Positions 1 to 5,832 are shown, counted from the stretch's first letter. The stretch: DNA of 5,872 nt from an uncultured Prevotella sp. (GCA_900553155.1 USCM01000131.1:1-5872), one strand, 5' to 3'. The notes: a model not told the origin generated them from the letters alone. Translations and numbers: made by a program.

Positions 1-2395
1 CCAGATAACCGATGCCATCAAGCACTACTGGAAGTACGGCCTGTTCTCGGAGGTGTCTATTTCGGTCGACTCGCTTGTGCACGACAAGGCTTACCTGCAC
101 ATCCACTTGCAGATGCGCCCACGTGTGTCAACCATCAACTACGTCGGACTGAAGAAGTCGGAACGCACCGACATGGAGGAGAAGCTCGGACTGCTTAAGG
201 GCGCGCAGATAACGCCCAACATGATAGACCGCGCCAAACTGCTCGCCAAGAAGTACTTTGACGATAAGGGCTTCAAGAATGCCGACATACAGATAGTGCA
301 ACGCGACGACGTGACACAGAAAAACCAGGTTATTCTTGATGTCATCATCGACAAGAAGGAGAAGATGAAGGTGCGCACCATCACCATCGACGGCAACAAG
401 GCTCTTAGCGACGGCAAGATCAAGGGTGGACTCTTGCGCAAGGGCGCCTTTGCCAAGACACACGAGGCAGGCACACTTGGCTCCTTCCTCAAAGCCAAGA
501 AGTATACCCCCGAACGCTGGAAGGCCGACAAGCAGAAGCTTATCGACAAGTACAACGAGAATGGCTACCGCGACGCCGTCATCGTGAGCGACTCGGTGTG
601 GAACGTAGACAACAAGCACGTTAGCATCTACATCAAGGTAGACGAAGGCAAGAAATACTACGTGCGCAACATACGCTGGGTGGGCAACACCATATACAAC
701 TCGGACTACCTCTCTGCCGTGCTCGGCATGAAGAAGGGCGACGTGTACAACCAGAAGCTCATGAACAAGCGCCTCACAGAGGACGACGATGCCGTGGGCA
801 ACAACTACTGGAACAACGGATACATGTTCTACTCGCTGCACCCTACAGAGGTGAACATCGTGGGCGACTCTATCGACCTCGAGATGCGTATCTTCGAGGG
901 ACCTCAGGCTCACGTCAACCACGTGCGCATCAACGGCAACGACCGCCTCTACGAGAATGTAGTGCGCCGCGAGCTGCGTACCAAGCCGGGCGACCTCTTC
1001 TCTAAGGAGTCGCTGCAACGCTCGGTTCGTGAGATAGCGTCAATGGGCCACTTCGACCCCGAGAAGATTGTGCCAGACCCAAAGCCAGACCCAGAGAACG
1101 GTACGGTGGACATCAACTACAACCTCGAGCAGAAGTCGAACGACCAGATTGAGTTCTCGCTCGGTTGGGGACAGACTGGCGTGATAGGCCGCATCGGATT
1201 GAAGCTCAACAACTTCTCTATGCGCAACCTCTTCAACAAGAACAAGGAGCACCGTGGCATCATGCCTATCGGCGACGGCGAGGTGCTGTCGCTCGGAGCA
1301 CAGACCAACGGTACCTACTACCAGTCGTACAACGCTTCCTACTCTACCAACTGGTTTGGAGGCAAACGCCCGATACAGTTCTCGGTTGGAGCCTACTTCT
1401 CTAAGCAGACCGACGTGTCGAGCAACTACTACAACAGTGGCTACTTCAACAACTACTACAACTATATGTACGGCTACGGCAACTATGGCGGCTACAACAA
1501 CTACGAGTCGTTCTACGACCCCGACAAGTATGTCAAGCTGTTCGGTCTGTCGCTTGGATGGGGCAAGCAGCTGCGCTGGCCAGACGACTACTTCCAGCTG
1601 TCGCTCTCGCTGTCGTACACACGCTATATGCTGAAGAACTGGAGCTACTTCCTCATGACCAACGGAAACTCTAACAACCTCAACCTCAGCATCCAGCTGT
1701 CGCGTACATCTACCGACAACCAGCTCTTCCCACGCCGTGGCTCAGAGTTCCAGGCATCGGTAACGATTACCCCGCCATGGTCGGCATGGGACGGCAAGGA
1801 CTACGAGCACCTCGCCACCAACTCTAAGTCGGCTACCTACAACAAGGAGCAGCAGGAGAAGTATCGCTGGGTAGAGTATCACAAGTGGAAGTTCAAGGGC
1901 CGCACCTTCACCGCCCTCACCGGTGGTCAGAAGTGTCTTGTGCTTATGACACGTGTCGAGTTTGGATTGCTCGGCTCTTTCAACAAGTGGAAGAAGTCGC
2001 CGTTCGAAACCTACTACATGGGTGGTGACGGTATGTCGGGCTACTCTACATCATACGCCGAGGAAACCATCGGCTTGAGAGGTTACGAGAATGGCTCGCT
2101 CACACCTTACGGCTACGAGGGCTATGCCTACGACCGCATGTCGCTTGAGCTTCGCTATCCGTTCCTCCTTGGCAACACCACTATCTACGGCCTCGGCTTC
2201 GTTGAGGGTGGTAACGCCTGGACCGAGACCAAGAAGTTTAACCCGTTCGATATGAAGCGCTCTGCCGGTGTAGGTGTGCGCATCTTCCTCCCGATGGTGG
2301 GCCTTATGGGTATCGACTGGGCTTACGGCTTCGACAAGGTGTTCGGCACAAGAGGCGGAGCACAGTTCCACTTCATCCTCGGACAGGAATTCTAA
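1..2395 (+). CDS. bamA: BamA, outer-membrane beta-barrel assembly protein (5' end outside window)
   Basis: This is the Omp85-family insertase that folds beta-barrel proteins into the outer membrane. The reading frame is already open at base 2 and gives 797 residues in the window, so the GTG at 53 is internal; signal peptide and most of POTRA1 are missing. Numbering from base 2, residues 1-38 look like the end of POTRA1, and further POTRA-like units begin near 41, 124 (VRTITIDGNKAL), 221 (VRNIRWVGNTIY) and 303 (AHVNHVRINGNDRL). The barrel runs from about 384 to the end. The conserved loop-6 motif appears as LRGY (692-695; VRGF/LRGY in the family), and the protein ends in Phe, as BamA substrates and BamA itself usually do. 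A Tyr/Asn/Gly-rich stretch at 1424-1516 is probably an extracellular loop. Downstream skp genes support the call. The family assignment is firm; exact domain edges are estimates. Confidence 0.96.
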   Translation, partial: QITDAIKHYWKYGLFSEVSISVDSLVHDKAYLHIHLQMRPRVSTINYVGLKKSERTDMEEKLGLLKGAQITPNMIDRAKLLAKKYFDDKGFKNADIQIVQRDDVTQKNQVILDVIIDKKEKMKVRTITIDGNKALSDGKIKGGLLRKGAFAKTHEAGTLGSFLKAKKYTPERWKADKQKLIDKYNENGYRDAVIVSDSVWNVDNKHVSIYIKVDEGKKYYVRNIRWVGNTIYNSDYLSAVLGMKKGDVYNQKLMNKRLTEDDDAVGNNYWNNGYMFYSLHPTEVNIVGDSIDLEMRIFEGPQAHVNHVRINGNDRLYENVVRRELRTKPGDLFSKESLQRSVREIASMGHFDPEKIVPDPKPDPENGTVDINYNLEQKSNDQIEFSLGWGQTGVIGRIGLKLNNFSMRNLFNKNKEHRGIMPIGDGEVLSLGAQTNGTYYQSYNASYSTNWFGGKRPIQFSVGAYFSKQTDVSSNYYNSGYFNNYYNYMYGYGNYGGYNNYESFYDPDKYVKLFGLSLGWGKQLRWPDDYFQLSLSLSYTRYMLKNWSYFLMTNGNSNNLNLSIQLSRTSTDNQLFPRRGSEFQASVTITPPWSAWDGKDYEHLATNSKSATYNKEQQEKYRWVEYHKWKFKGRTFTALTGGQKCLVLMTRVEFGLLGSFNKWKKSPFETYYMGGDGMSGYSTSYAEETIGLRGYENGSLTPYGYEGYAYDRMSLELRYPFLLGNTTIYGLGFVEGGNAWTETKKFNPFDMKRSAGVGVRIFLPMVGLMGIDWAYGFDKVFGTRGGAQFHFILGQEF

Positions 2396-2418
2396 CAGCT
2401 CTCGGCTGTTAGAATTTT
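2388..2418 (+). terminator. Hairpin over the bamA stop codon, possible terminator or attenuator
   Basis: Bases 2388-2399 (AATTCTAACAGC) are perfectly complementary to 2405-2416 with a 5-nt loop (TCTCG), and the 3' arm runs into TTTT at 2415-2418. The TAA stop of bamA lies inside the left arm. The shape fits a weak intrinsic terminator or an mRNA 3'-end stabiliser that would lower read-through into skp1. The stem is only moderately GC-rich and the T-run short and partly in the stem, so full termination is doubtful. The hairpin is seen; its role is inferred. Confidence 0.5.
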
Positions 2419-2477
2419 GAGTTAGGAGTTTTGAATTTTGAATTGTCGGCATGGAGCCGATTAGGAATTGTTCAATT
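2419..2477. repeat. AT-rich intergenic element, copy A (before skp1)
   Basis: The bamA-skp1 gap is made of short GAATT/TTAGG words followed by a stem, GTCGGC (2445-2450), loop ATGGA, GCCGAT (2456-2461), closed by one G-T wobble. A further small dyad, AATTG-TT-CAATT, lies at 2466-2477. It shares the 16-mer TTAGGAGTTTTGAATT (2422-2437), the word TTGTCGGC and the GCCGAT arm with the gap after skp1, in the same orientation. Similar GAATTAGG-type spacers are, from memory, common in Prevotella and Bacteroides genomes. No promoter matching the Bacteroidetes consensus (TTTG / TAnnTTTG) was found here. Confidence 0.55.
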
Positions 2478-2496
2478 TTGAATTAAGAATTAGGTT

Positions 2497-3009
2497 ATGA
2501 AGAAATTAATGCTGATATGCCTCTTTGCCATTACGGCACTGACGGCAAGCGCACAGAAGTTTGCGCTCCTCGACATGGAGTACATCCTTAAGAACATACC
2601 AGCCTACGAGCGTGCCAACGAGCAGCTCAACCAGGTGTCGAAGAAGTGGCAGGCAGAGGTGGAGGCACTCAACACAGAGGCGTCCACAATGTACAAGAAC
2701 TACCAGAACGAGATGGTGTTCCTCTCTGCCGAACAGAAGAAGACACGCCAAGAGGCCATAATGAAGAAGGAGAAGGACGCGAGCGACCTCAAGCGCAAGT
2801 ACTTCGGACCGGAGGGCGAGCTCTTCAAGAAGCGCGAGAGCCTTATGTCGCCTATACAGGAGGAGATATACACCGCCGTCAAGGAGATATCCGAGCTGCG
2901 TGGCTACTCGCTTGTGCTCGACCGCGCGTCGGACACCGGCATAATCTTCGGTTCGCCTAAGATAGATATCAGCAACGAAGTGTTGCAGAAGTTGGGATAC
3001 GGGAATTAG
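2497..3009 (+). CDS. skp: OmpH/Skp-family periplasmic chaperone, first copy
   Basis: A 170-residue secreted protein of the OmpH/Skp family, trimeric 'jellyfish' chaperones that hold unfolded outer-membrane proteins in the periplasm for delivery to BamA. Residues 1-19 form a Sec signal peptide (KK, hydrophobic core, cleavage after ASA-19 before Q20). A short beta-strand (KFALLDMEYIL, from 21) starts the head domain, a long charged Glu/Lys-rich coiled-coil hairpin covers about 36-125 as the tentacle, and the head is completed by GYSLVLD (136-142) and PKIDISNEVLQKLGY (154-168), a C-terminus typical of Bacteroidetes members as I recall them. Cys8 lies within the hydrophobic core and has no lipobox, so this is not a lipoprotein. 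The ATG at 2497 is chosen because the signal peptide begins there; no clear Shine-Dalgarno precedes it. It lies 101 nt after bamA. Confidence 0.92.
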   Translation: MKKLMLICLFAITALTASAQKFALLDMEYILKNIPAYERANEQLNQVSKKWQAEVEALNTEASTMYKNYQNEMVFLSAEQKKTRQEAIMKKEKDASDLKRKYFGPEGELFKKRESLMSPIQEEIYTAVKEISELRGYSLVLDRASDTGIIFGSPKIDISNEVLQKLGYGN

Positions 3010-3095
3010 AATTAGGAGTTTTGAATTAGGAATTAGGAGTTGTCGGCTTACAGCCGATGACGAATTTAAGAGTTTTGAATTGGTTGGCAATTCAA
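3003..3095. repeat. AT-rich intergenic element, copy B (after skp1)
   Basis: This resembles the element before skp1: GAATTAG/AATTAGG words, the shared 16-mer TTAGGAGTTTTGAATT at 3012-3027, then TTGTCGGC and a stem of GTCGGCT (3042-3048) with AGCCGAT (3052-3058). It starts inside the last codons of skp1, which end GGGAATTAG. A second hairpin, TTGAATTG (3075-3082), loop GTTGG, CAATTCAA (3088-3095), is a perfect 8-bp dyad. Neither hairpin has a T-run, so they are not good terminators. They could be RNA-processing or stability sites, or a dispersed repeat family. Confidence 0.55.
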
Positions 3096-3156
3096 TGCTC
3101 GACACCTAACAATAGTTTAAGATAATATTAACAATAAAATAACAAACAAGAAAACA
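3096..3156 (+). promoter_or_regulatory. AT-rich leader of skp2 with A-rich start context
   Basis: The 60 bases before the second skp gene are strongly AT-rich and purine-poor on the GC side, ending AAACAAGAAAACA directly before ATG. A residues at -3 and -6 match the Kozak-like initiation context reported for Flavobacterium and other Bacteroidota that rarely use Shine-Dalgarno pairing. A promoter could lie here because the region is AT-rich and separated from skp1 by hairpins, but the best -7-like match (TAGTTTAA at 3113) is poor and has no TTTG at the right distance. Confidence 0.3.
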
Positions 3157-3672
3157 ATGAAAAAGCTTATTTTAATGCTTATGCTGTGCATGCCATTGGC
3201 AACATTCGCACAGAAGTTCGGACACGTCAATGCACAGGAAATCATGCAGTCGATGCCTGAGTTTATCAAGGCACGCGGCGAGGTAGAGGCAGCTGCCAAG
3301 CAGTACGACAACGACCTCAAGGCTATGCAGGACGAGTTGCAGCGCAAGGCTCAGGACTACGACAAGAGCGCCTCAACAATGAACGAGACAAAGAAGAAGG
3401 AGACAGAGGAATCGCTCCAGCAGATGTACCAGAAGATACAGCAGACAGCCCAGGACAACCAGCAGGCTCTCAGCAAGCTGCAGCAGGAAAAGATTGGCCC
3501 TATCACCAACAAGCTTGTAGAGGCTATCAAGGCTGTAGGCAAGGCTGGCGGCTATGTGTACATCATGGACGTAACAAGCGGCATACCTTACATCAGCGAC
3601 ACACTGAGCAAGGACGTTACAGCTGAGGTTAAGGCCCAGCTCAACAAACCCACAGCTGCTACAAAGAAGTAA
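3157..3672 (+). CDS. skp: OmpH/Skp-family periplasmic chaperone, second copy
   Basis: A 171-residue second Skp-type chaperone, expected to bind unfolded outer-membrane proteins in the periplasm. Signal peptide 1-18 (MKKLILMLML core, cleavage after TFA-18 before Q19). The mature protein opens with QKFGHVNAQEIMQSMPE, the usual head strand plus first helix, then a Gln/Lys/Glu-rich coiled coil from about 38 to 115, and closes with GGYVYIMD (131-138), PYIS (144-147) and DVTAEVKAQL (153-162), the C-terminal pattern often seen in Bacteroidetes OmpH proteins. It ends in a short basic Ala/Thr/Lys tail (TAATKK). The Cys in the signal peptide does not form a lipobox. Start ATG at 3157 is supported by the signal peptide. 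It is followed by a strong terminator, so it probably ends the first transcription unit. Confidence 0.93.
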   Translation: MKKLILMLMLCMPLATFAQKFGHVNAQEIMQSMPEFIKARGEVEAAAKQYDNDLKAMQDELQRKAQDYDKSASTMNETKKKETEESLQQMYQKIQQTAQDNQQALSKLQQEKIGPITNKLVEAIKAVGKAGGYVYIMDVTSGIPYISDTLSKDVTAEVKAQLNKPTAATKK

Positions 3673-3708
3673 GTTAGCTGTACGGGATGTTTTAAATCCA
3701 TCTATTTT

Positions 3709-3753
3709 GGGGGAGGTACGGCAAGTGATTGTCATGCTCCCCCGTTTTGTTTT
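3709..3753 (+). terminator. Intrinsic terminator after skp2
   Basis: GGGGGAG (3709-3715) pairs perfectly with CTCCCCC (3737-3743). Inside it, GGCAA (3720-3724) pairs with TTGTC (3729-3733, one G-T wobble) across a GTGA loop of the stable GNRA class, separated from the outer stem by a small internal loop. A T-rich tract, TTTTGTTTTA, follows at 3745-3754. GC-rich stem plus T-run is the classical rho-independent form. It stands 36 nt after the skp2 stop and only 19 nt before the skp3 start, so skp3-murI must depend on read-through, or on a promoter lying within or before the hairpin. Confidence 0.85.
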
Positions 3754-3772
3754 ATACTAACACCACCATTAT

Positions 3773-4273
3773 ATGAAGAAGCTTTTATTTGTATTCCTTA
3801 TGTTTGTGCTCCCTCTTGCAGCGAGCGCACAAGTGCGTATGGGCTACTTCAGCTACAACGCCATACTGACATCCATGACCGACTATCAGCTTGCCAAGCG
3901 CAGCGTGGACGACCTGCGCCTTAAGTATGATGCCGAGATGAAGCGCTCTGAAAAGGAGTTTAACGACAAGTACGAGGAGTTTCTTGAGGTTCAGCGCGAC
4001 CTTGTGCCGTCTATCCTGCGCAAGCGCCAGGCAGAGCTTCAGGAGCTTATGGAGAAGAACACCGCCTTCAAGAACGACGCCCTGCGCCTCTTGGAGCAGG
4101 CGGAGACCGACGCCTTAGCTCCAGTAAAGCGCAAGCTCAACGAGGCTGTGGCCCGCGTTGGCAAAGAGCATGGCTACATCCTTGTGCTCAACACCGACAA
4201 CGACGCTTGCCCGTATATCGACCCCGAGCTGGGCGAGGATGCCACGGAGGCAATAAAAGAAGCAATAAAATAA
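3773..4273 (+). CDS. skp: OmpH/Skp-family periplasmic chaperone, third copy
   Basis: A 166-residue third member of the OmpH/Skp family, likely another periplasmic holdase for outer-membrane proteins. Signal peptide 1-19 (MKKLLFVFLMFVLPLAASA, cleavage before Q20). The head begins QVRMGYFSYNAIL, a charged coiled-coil hairpin occupies about 38-120 (many Glu/Lys/Arg/Leu), and the head closes with GYILVLN (134-140) and PYIDPELGEDAT, followed by an amphipathic tail AIKEAIK. The mature chain has a single Cys (146), absent from the other two copies' mature parts. It differs clearly from copies 1 and 2, so this is an old paralogue rather than a recent duplicate. The gene overlaps murI by one base (TAATG) and lies just after a strong terminator. 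Its specific job versus the other copies cannot be told from sequence. Confidence 0.9.
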   Translation: MKKLLFVFLMFVLPLAASAQVRMGYFSYNAILTSMTDYQLAKRSVDDLRLKYDAEMKRSEKEFNDKYEEFLEVQRDLVPSILRKRQAELQELMEKNTAFKNDALRLLEQAETDALAPVKRKLNEAVARVGKEHGYILVLNTDNDACPYIDPELGEDATEAIKEAIK

Positions 4274-5121
4274 TGACAACAATGAACTTTCCGAAATCTC
4301 CCGGTCCAATCGGAGTATTCGACTCCGGTTACGGCGGACTGACCGTGTTGCACGGCATACGGCAGTTGCTGCCGCAGTACGACTATATGTACCTTGGCGA
4401 CAATGCGCGCGCGCCCTACGGCTCACGCTCGTTTGAGGTGGTATACCAGTTTACGCGTCAGGCGGTGCTGAAGCTGTTTGCCATGGGTTGCCATCTCGTT
4501 ATACTTGGCTGCAACACGGCATCGGCTAAGGCTCTGCGCACCATTCAGCAGCGCGACCTGCCGCAGCTCGACCCTTCGCGCCGCGTGCTCGGCATCATTC
4601 GCCCTACGGCAGAGGTCATAGGGTCGCTCACGCGCTCGCGCCACGTGGGTGTGCTGGCTACGGAGGGCACGATAAAGAGTCAGTCGTACGCGTTGGAGAT
4701 TAAGAAGCTGTTTCCGGATATCGAGGTGTCGGGAGTGGCTTGTCCGCTGTGGGCGGCTATTGTGGAGGCTGGCGAGGCCGACTCGCCCGGTGCCGACTAC
4801 TTCGTAAAGAAGCGCATCGACCAACTGATGCGCAAGGACCCCGACATCGACACCATCATCCTTGGCTGCACCCACTACCCCCTGCTTATGTCGTCGGTGG
4901 TGAAGAACATCCCCGACGGGGTGCGCATCATGTCGCAGGGCACATACGTGGCTGAGTCGCTGCAGAACTACCTGGAGCGTCATCCCGAAATGGAAAGCAA
5001 CATCACCAAGGGCGGCACCTGCCGATACCTTACCACGGAGAGCGAGGAGAGGTTCAGCGAGACGGCACGCATATTCCTGCATGAGGACGTTATGGTGAAC
5101 CATGTAGACTTGACGGATTAG
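4273..5121 (+). CDS. murI: Glutamate racemase
   Basis: This cytoplasmic, cofactor-independent enzyme converts L- to D-glutamate for the peptidoglycan stem peptide. From the ATG at 4273 it is 282 residues, normal for the family. Visible motifs in order are GVFDSGYGGLTV (14-25), YLGDNARAPYG (40-50), the first catalytic cysteine in GCNTASA (Cys80), GIIRPTAE (107-114), and the second catalytic cysteine in LGCTHYPLL (Cys199, His201). Variants such as GDNAR and IIRPT, where other phyla often have GDTAR and VIEP, are as I recall usual in Bacteroidetes. The start at 4273 overlaps the skp3 stop (TAATG), implying translational coupling; a second in-frame ATG at 4282 would give 279 residues and cannot be excluded. 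The frame stays open upstream to a TTG at 4207, but that would place the start inside skp3 and add non-family sequence. Confidence 0.96.
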   Translation: MTTMNFPKSPGPIGVFDSGYGGLTVLHGIRQLLPQYDYMYLGDNARAPYGSRSFEVVYQFTRQAVLKLFAMGCHLVILGCNTASAKALRTIQQRDLPQLDPSRRVLGIIRPTAEVIGSLTRSRHVGVLATEGTIKSQSYALEIKKLFPDIEVSGVACPLWAAIVEAGEADSPGADYFVKKRIDQLMRKDPDIDTIILGCTHYPLLMSSVVKNIPDGVRIMSQGTYVAESLQNYLERHPEMESNITKGGTCRYLTTESEERFSETARIFLHEDVMVNHVDLTD

Positions 5122-5205
5122 GGCTGATATATGTTCGTGTAATGGACGTATAATGTTTAGGCGACCGCCCCTCTTGTACTTGTGGTTCCTTTGTTTATAG
5201 CTCTC

Positions 5206-5341
5206 ACGGATCTCAGAAATGATTGCTTGCGTCGCCGAAGGCGGCGAATTATGCTTAACCTCGGGTTCCCTACGCTCACCCGAGGTTAAGCATAATTCGC
5301 CGCCTTTGGCGACGCTACACAAGCAATCATTTCTGTGCCGT
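5206..5341. repeat. Long near-perfect inverted repeat (53-bp stem)
   Basis: The left arm 5214-5266 is complementary to the right arm 5278-5335. The arms match at every position except one G-T wobble (5237/5307) and one 5-nt bulge (CTACA, 5315-5319). The loop is 11 nt (5267-5277). ACGG (5206-5209) and CCGT (5338-5341) extend it past a small internal loop. Each arm also folds on itself, the left as TCGCCG-AAGG-CGGCGA (5232-5247) and the right as TCGCC/GGCGA (5297-5312), so a cruciform or three-way shape is possible. No T-run follows, so it is not a normal terminator. It resembles a dispersed palindromic repeat or the remnant of a small non-autonomous element; this origin is inferred. Confidence 0.85.
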
Positions 5342-5390
5342 CTGTCGTATGACGCGCAGCGTCTATACGCTCTGTGGATTCGAGAAAAAT

Positions 5391-5430
5391 AAGCCCGTAG
5401 GCTTCTGTGTAGTCTGTGAGTTCTGTGGGA
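5391..5430. repeat. TCTGTG 9-nt tandem repeat with adjoining small hairpin
   Basis: TCTGTG occurs at 5404, 5413 and 5422, exactly 9 nt apart. Related copies lie at 5332 and 5371, and TCTGTC at 5341 is also 9 nt from its neighbour. Just before the tandem, AAGCC (5391-5395) and GGCTT (5400-5404) form a 5-bp stem with a CGTA loop. TCTGTG-rich spacers are, from memory, frequent in Bacteroidales genomes. No function is evident. Confidence 0.6.
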
Positions 5431-5465
5431 ACTACAAGTAAAGGGCAGTTTGTATTACTCCATTA

Positions 5466-5574
5466 TTTGTTGAACAAAAAGTTTGTTTGAAGAAATTAAG
5501 TGCCAATGTGCCATGTTTTCGTCTACCACATTGATATACAGATAGTTAAAGGCTGTCACATATAGATCTGTATA
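5466..5574. repeat. AT-rich stretch with two dyads
   Basis: TTTGTT-G-AACAAA at 5466-5478 is a perfect 6-bp dyad about a single base. TATACAGAT (5535-5543) pairs perfectly with ATCTGTATA (5566-5574), a 9-bp stem with a 22-nt loop. Between them, TGCCAATGTGCCATGT (5501-5516) holds two TGCCA words resembling the 22-nt units further on. These could be regulator sites or chance in AT-rich DNA; no gene start lies within the window to the right to be controlled. Confidence 0.4.
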
Positions 5575-5590
5575 GTGGTGATGTAGCAGG

Positions 5591-5656
5591 GCATCTGCCA
5601 GATGTATGCTATGCATCTGCCAGGTGTCCGCGAGAGGTCTGCCATGTGTCGTTATC
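5591..5656. repeat. Three 22-nt tandem repeat units with dyad symmetry
   Basis: The word TCTGCCA occurs at 5594, 5616 and 5638, exactly 22 nt apart, each followed after two bases by TGT (TCTGCCAGATGT, TCTGCCAGGTGT, TCTGCCATGTGT). Unit 1 contains a perfect 13-base dyad, CATCTG-C-CAGATG (5592-5604); unit 2 keeps it with one mismatch and unit 3 is more diverged. A 22-bp period is close to two turns of DNA, so repeated protein-binding sites are possible. The units touch without spacers, so this is not a CRISPR array. Confidence 0.65.
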
Positions 5657-5658
5657 TC

Positions 5659-5688
5659 GGCTTGGTAATGGAGTTACCGAGCCTTTGT
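5659..5688 (+). terminator. 10-bp hairpin with short T-run, weak terminator candidate
   Basis: GGCTTGGTAA (5659-5668) pairs with TTACCGAGCC (5674-5683) across a TGGAG loop, with one G-T wobble, followed by TTTGT. The stem is good for an intrinsic terminator but the T-run is very short. No gene is recognised just upstream, so it may instead be part of the surrounding repeat. Confidence 0.35.
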
Positions 5689-5765
5689 AATGATGCGATA
5701 CTGCCTTTATAACGCCACAATCCAGCCTTGCTTGCGGTATCTGTAGGAGGTCCTCGCTTGCCTGA

Positions 5766-5832
5766 GGGTGTGTCAAAAGTCGCAAGTGGCACGCCCCGAA
5801 GGGGCAGAAGCTCATAGGAGGGCGTGTCAAAA
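5766..5832. repeat. Duplicated GGGYGTGTCAAAA motif around a GCCCC hairpin
   Basis: GGGTGTGTCAAAA (5766-5778) and GGGCGTGTCAAAA (5820-5832) are direct repeats, 54 nt apart, with one difference in 13. Between them GCCCC-GAA-GGGGC (5793-5805) is a perfect 5-bp dyad. The motif recalls, from memory and unverified, terminal repeats of Bacteroidetes insertion sequences. If so, an element could start at 5820 and run off the right edge, or these are leftover ends. No transposase sequence is visible. Confidence 0.45.

Noticed and set aside
128..1018. Long open frame on the minus strand within bamA (296 codons)
   Set aside because: It is antisense to a clearly conserved gene; its Val/Leu/His-rich product with no domain is what GC-biased third positions produce on the opposite strand.
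2497..2570. Lipoprotein signal in skp1 or skp2 because of a Cys in the leader
   Set aside because: The residues before Cys do not fit a lipobox and the Cys lies too deep in the hydrophobic core; an AxA-type cleavage site follows.
2051..3105. Minus-strand frames starting in the AT-rich spacers, with NSKLL-like peptides
   Set aside because: The repeated peptide comes from the GAATT/TTAGG spacer words, and the remainder is antisense to bamA or skp1.
5262..5284. tRNA-like T-arm (GGGTTCCC) in the palindrome loop
   Set aside because: No acceptor, D or anticodon arms surround it; it is just the apex of the inverted repeat.
4423..5322. 299-codon minus-strand frame across murI and the palindrome
   Set aside because: It overlaps the well-supported murI, has an Arg/His/Leu-rich product with no recognisable fold, and begins inside a repeat.
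5591..5656. CRISPR-like array
   Set aside because: The units are only 22 nt, abut without spacers, and diverge; no cas gene is nearby.
5609..5830. 73-codon minus-strand frame in the region after murI
   Set aside because: It is made almost wholly of the 22-nt units, hairpins and the GGGYGTGTCAAAA motif read backwards; no domain, signal peptide or start signal. It is kept as repeat sequence.
5766..5832. Sigma-70 -35 boxes (TTGACA on the minus strand in both motif copies)
   Set aside because: Bacteroidota housekeeping promoters use TTTG/TAnnTTTG instead, and no suitable -10 partner or gene follows.
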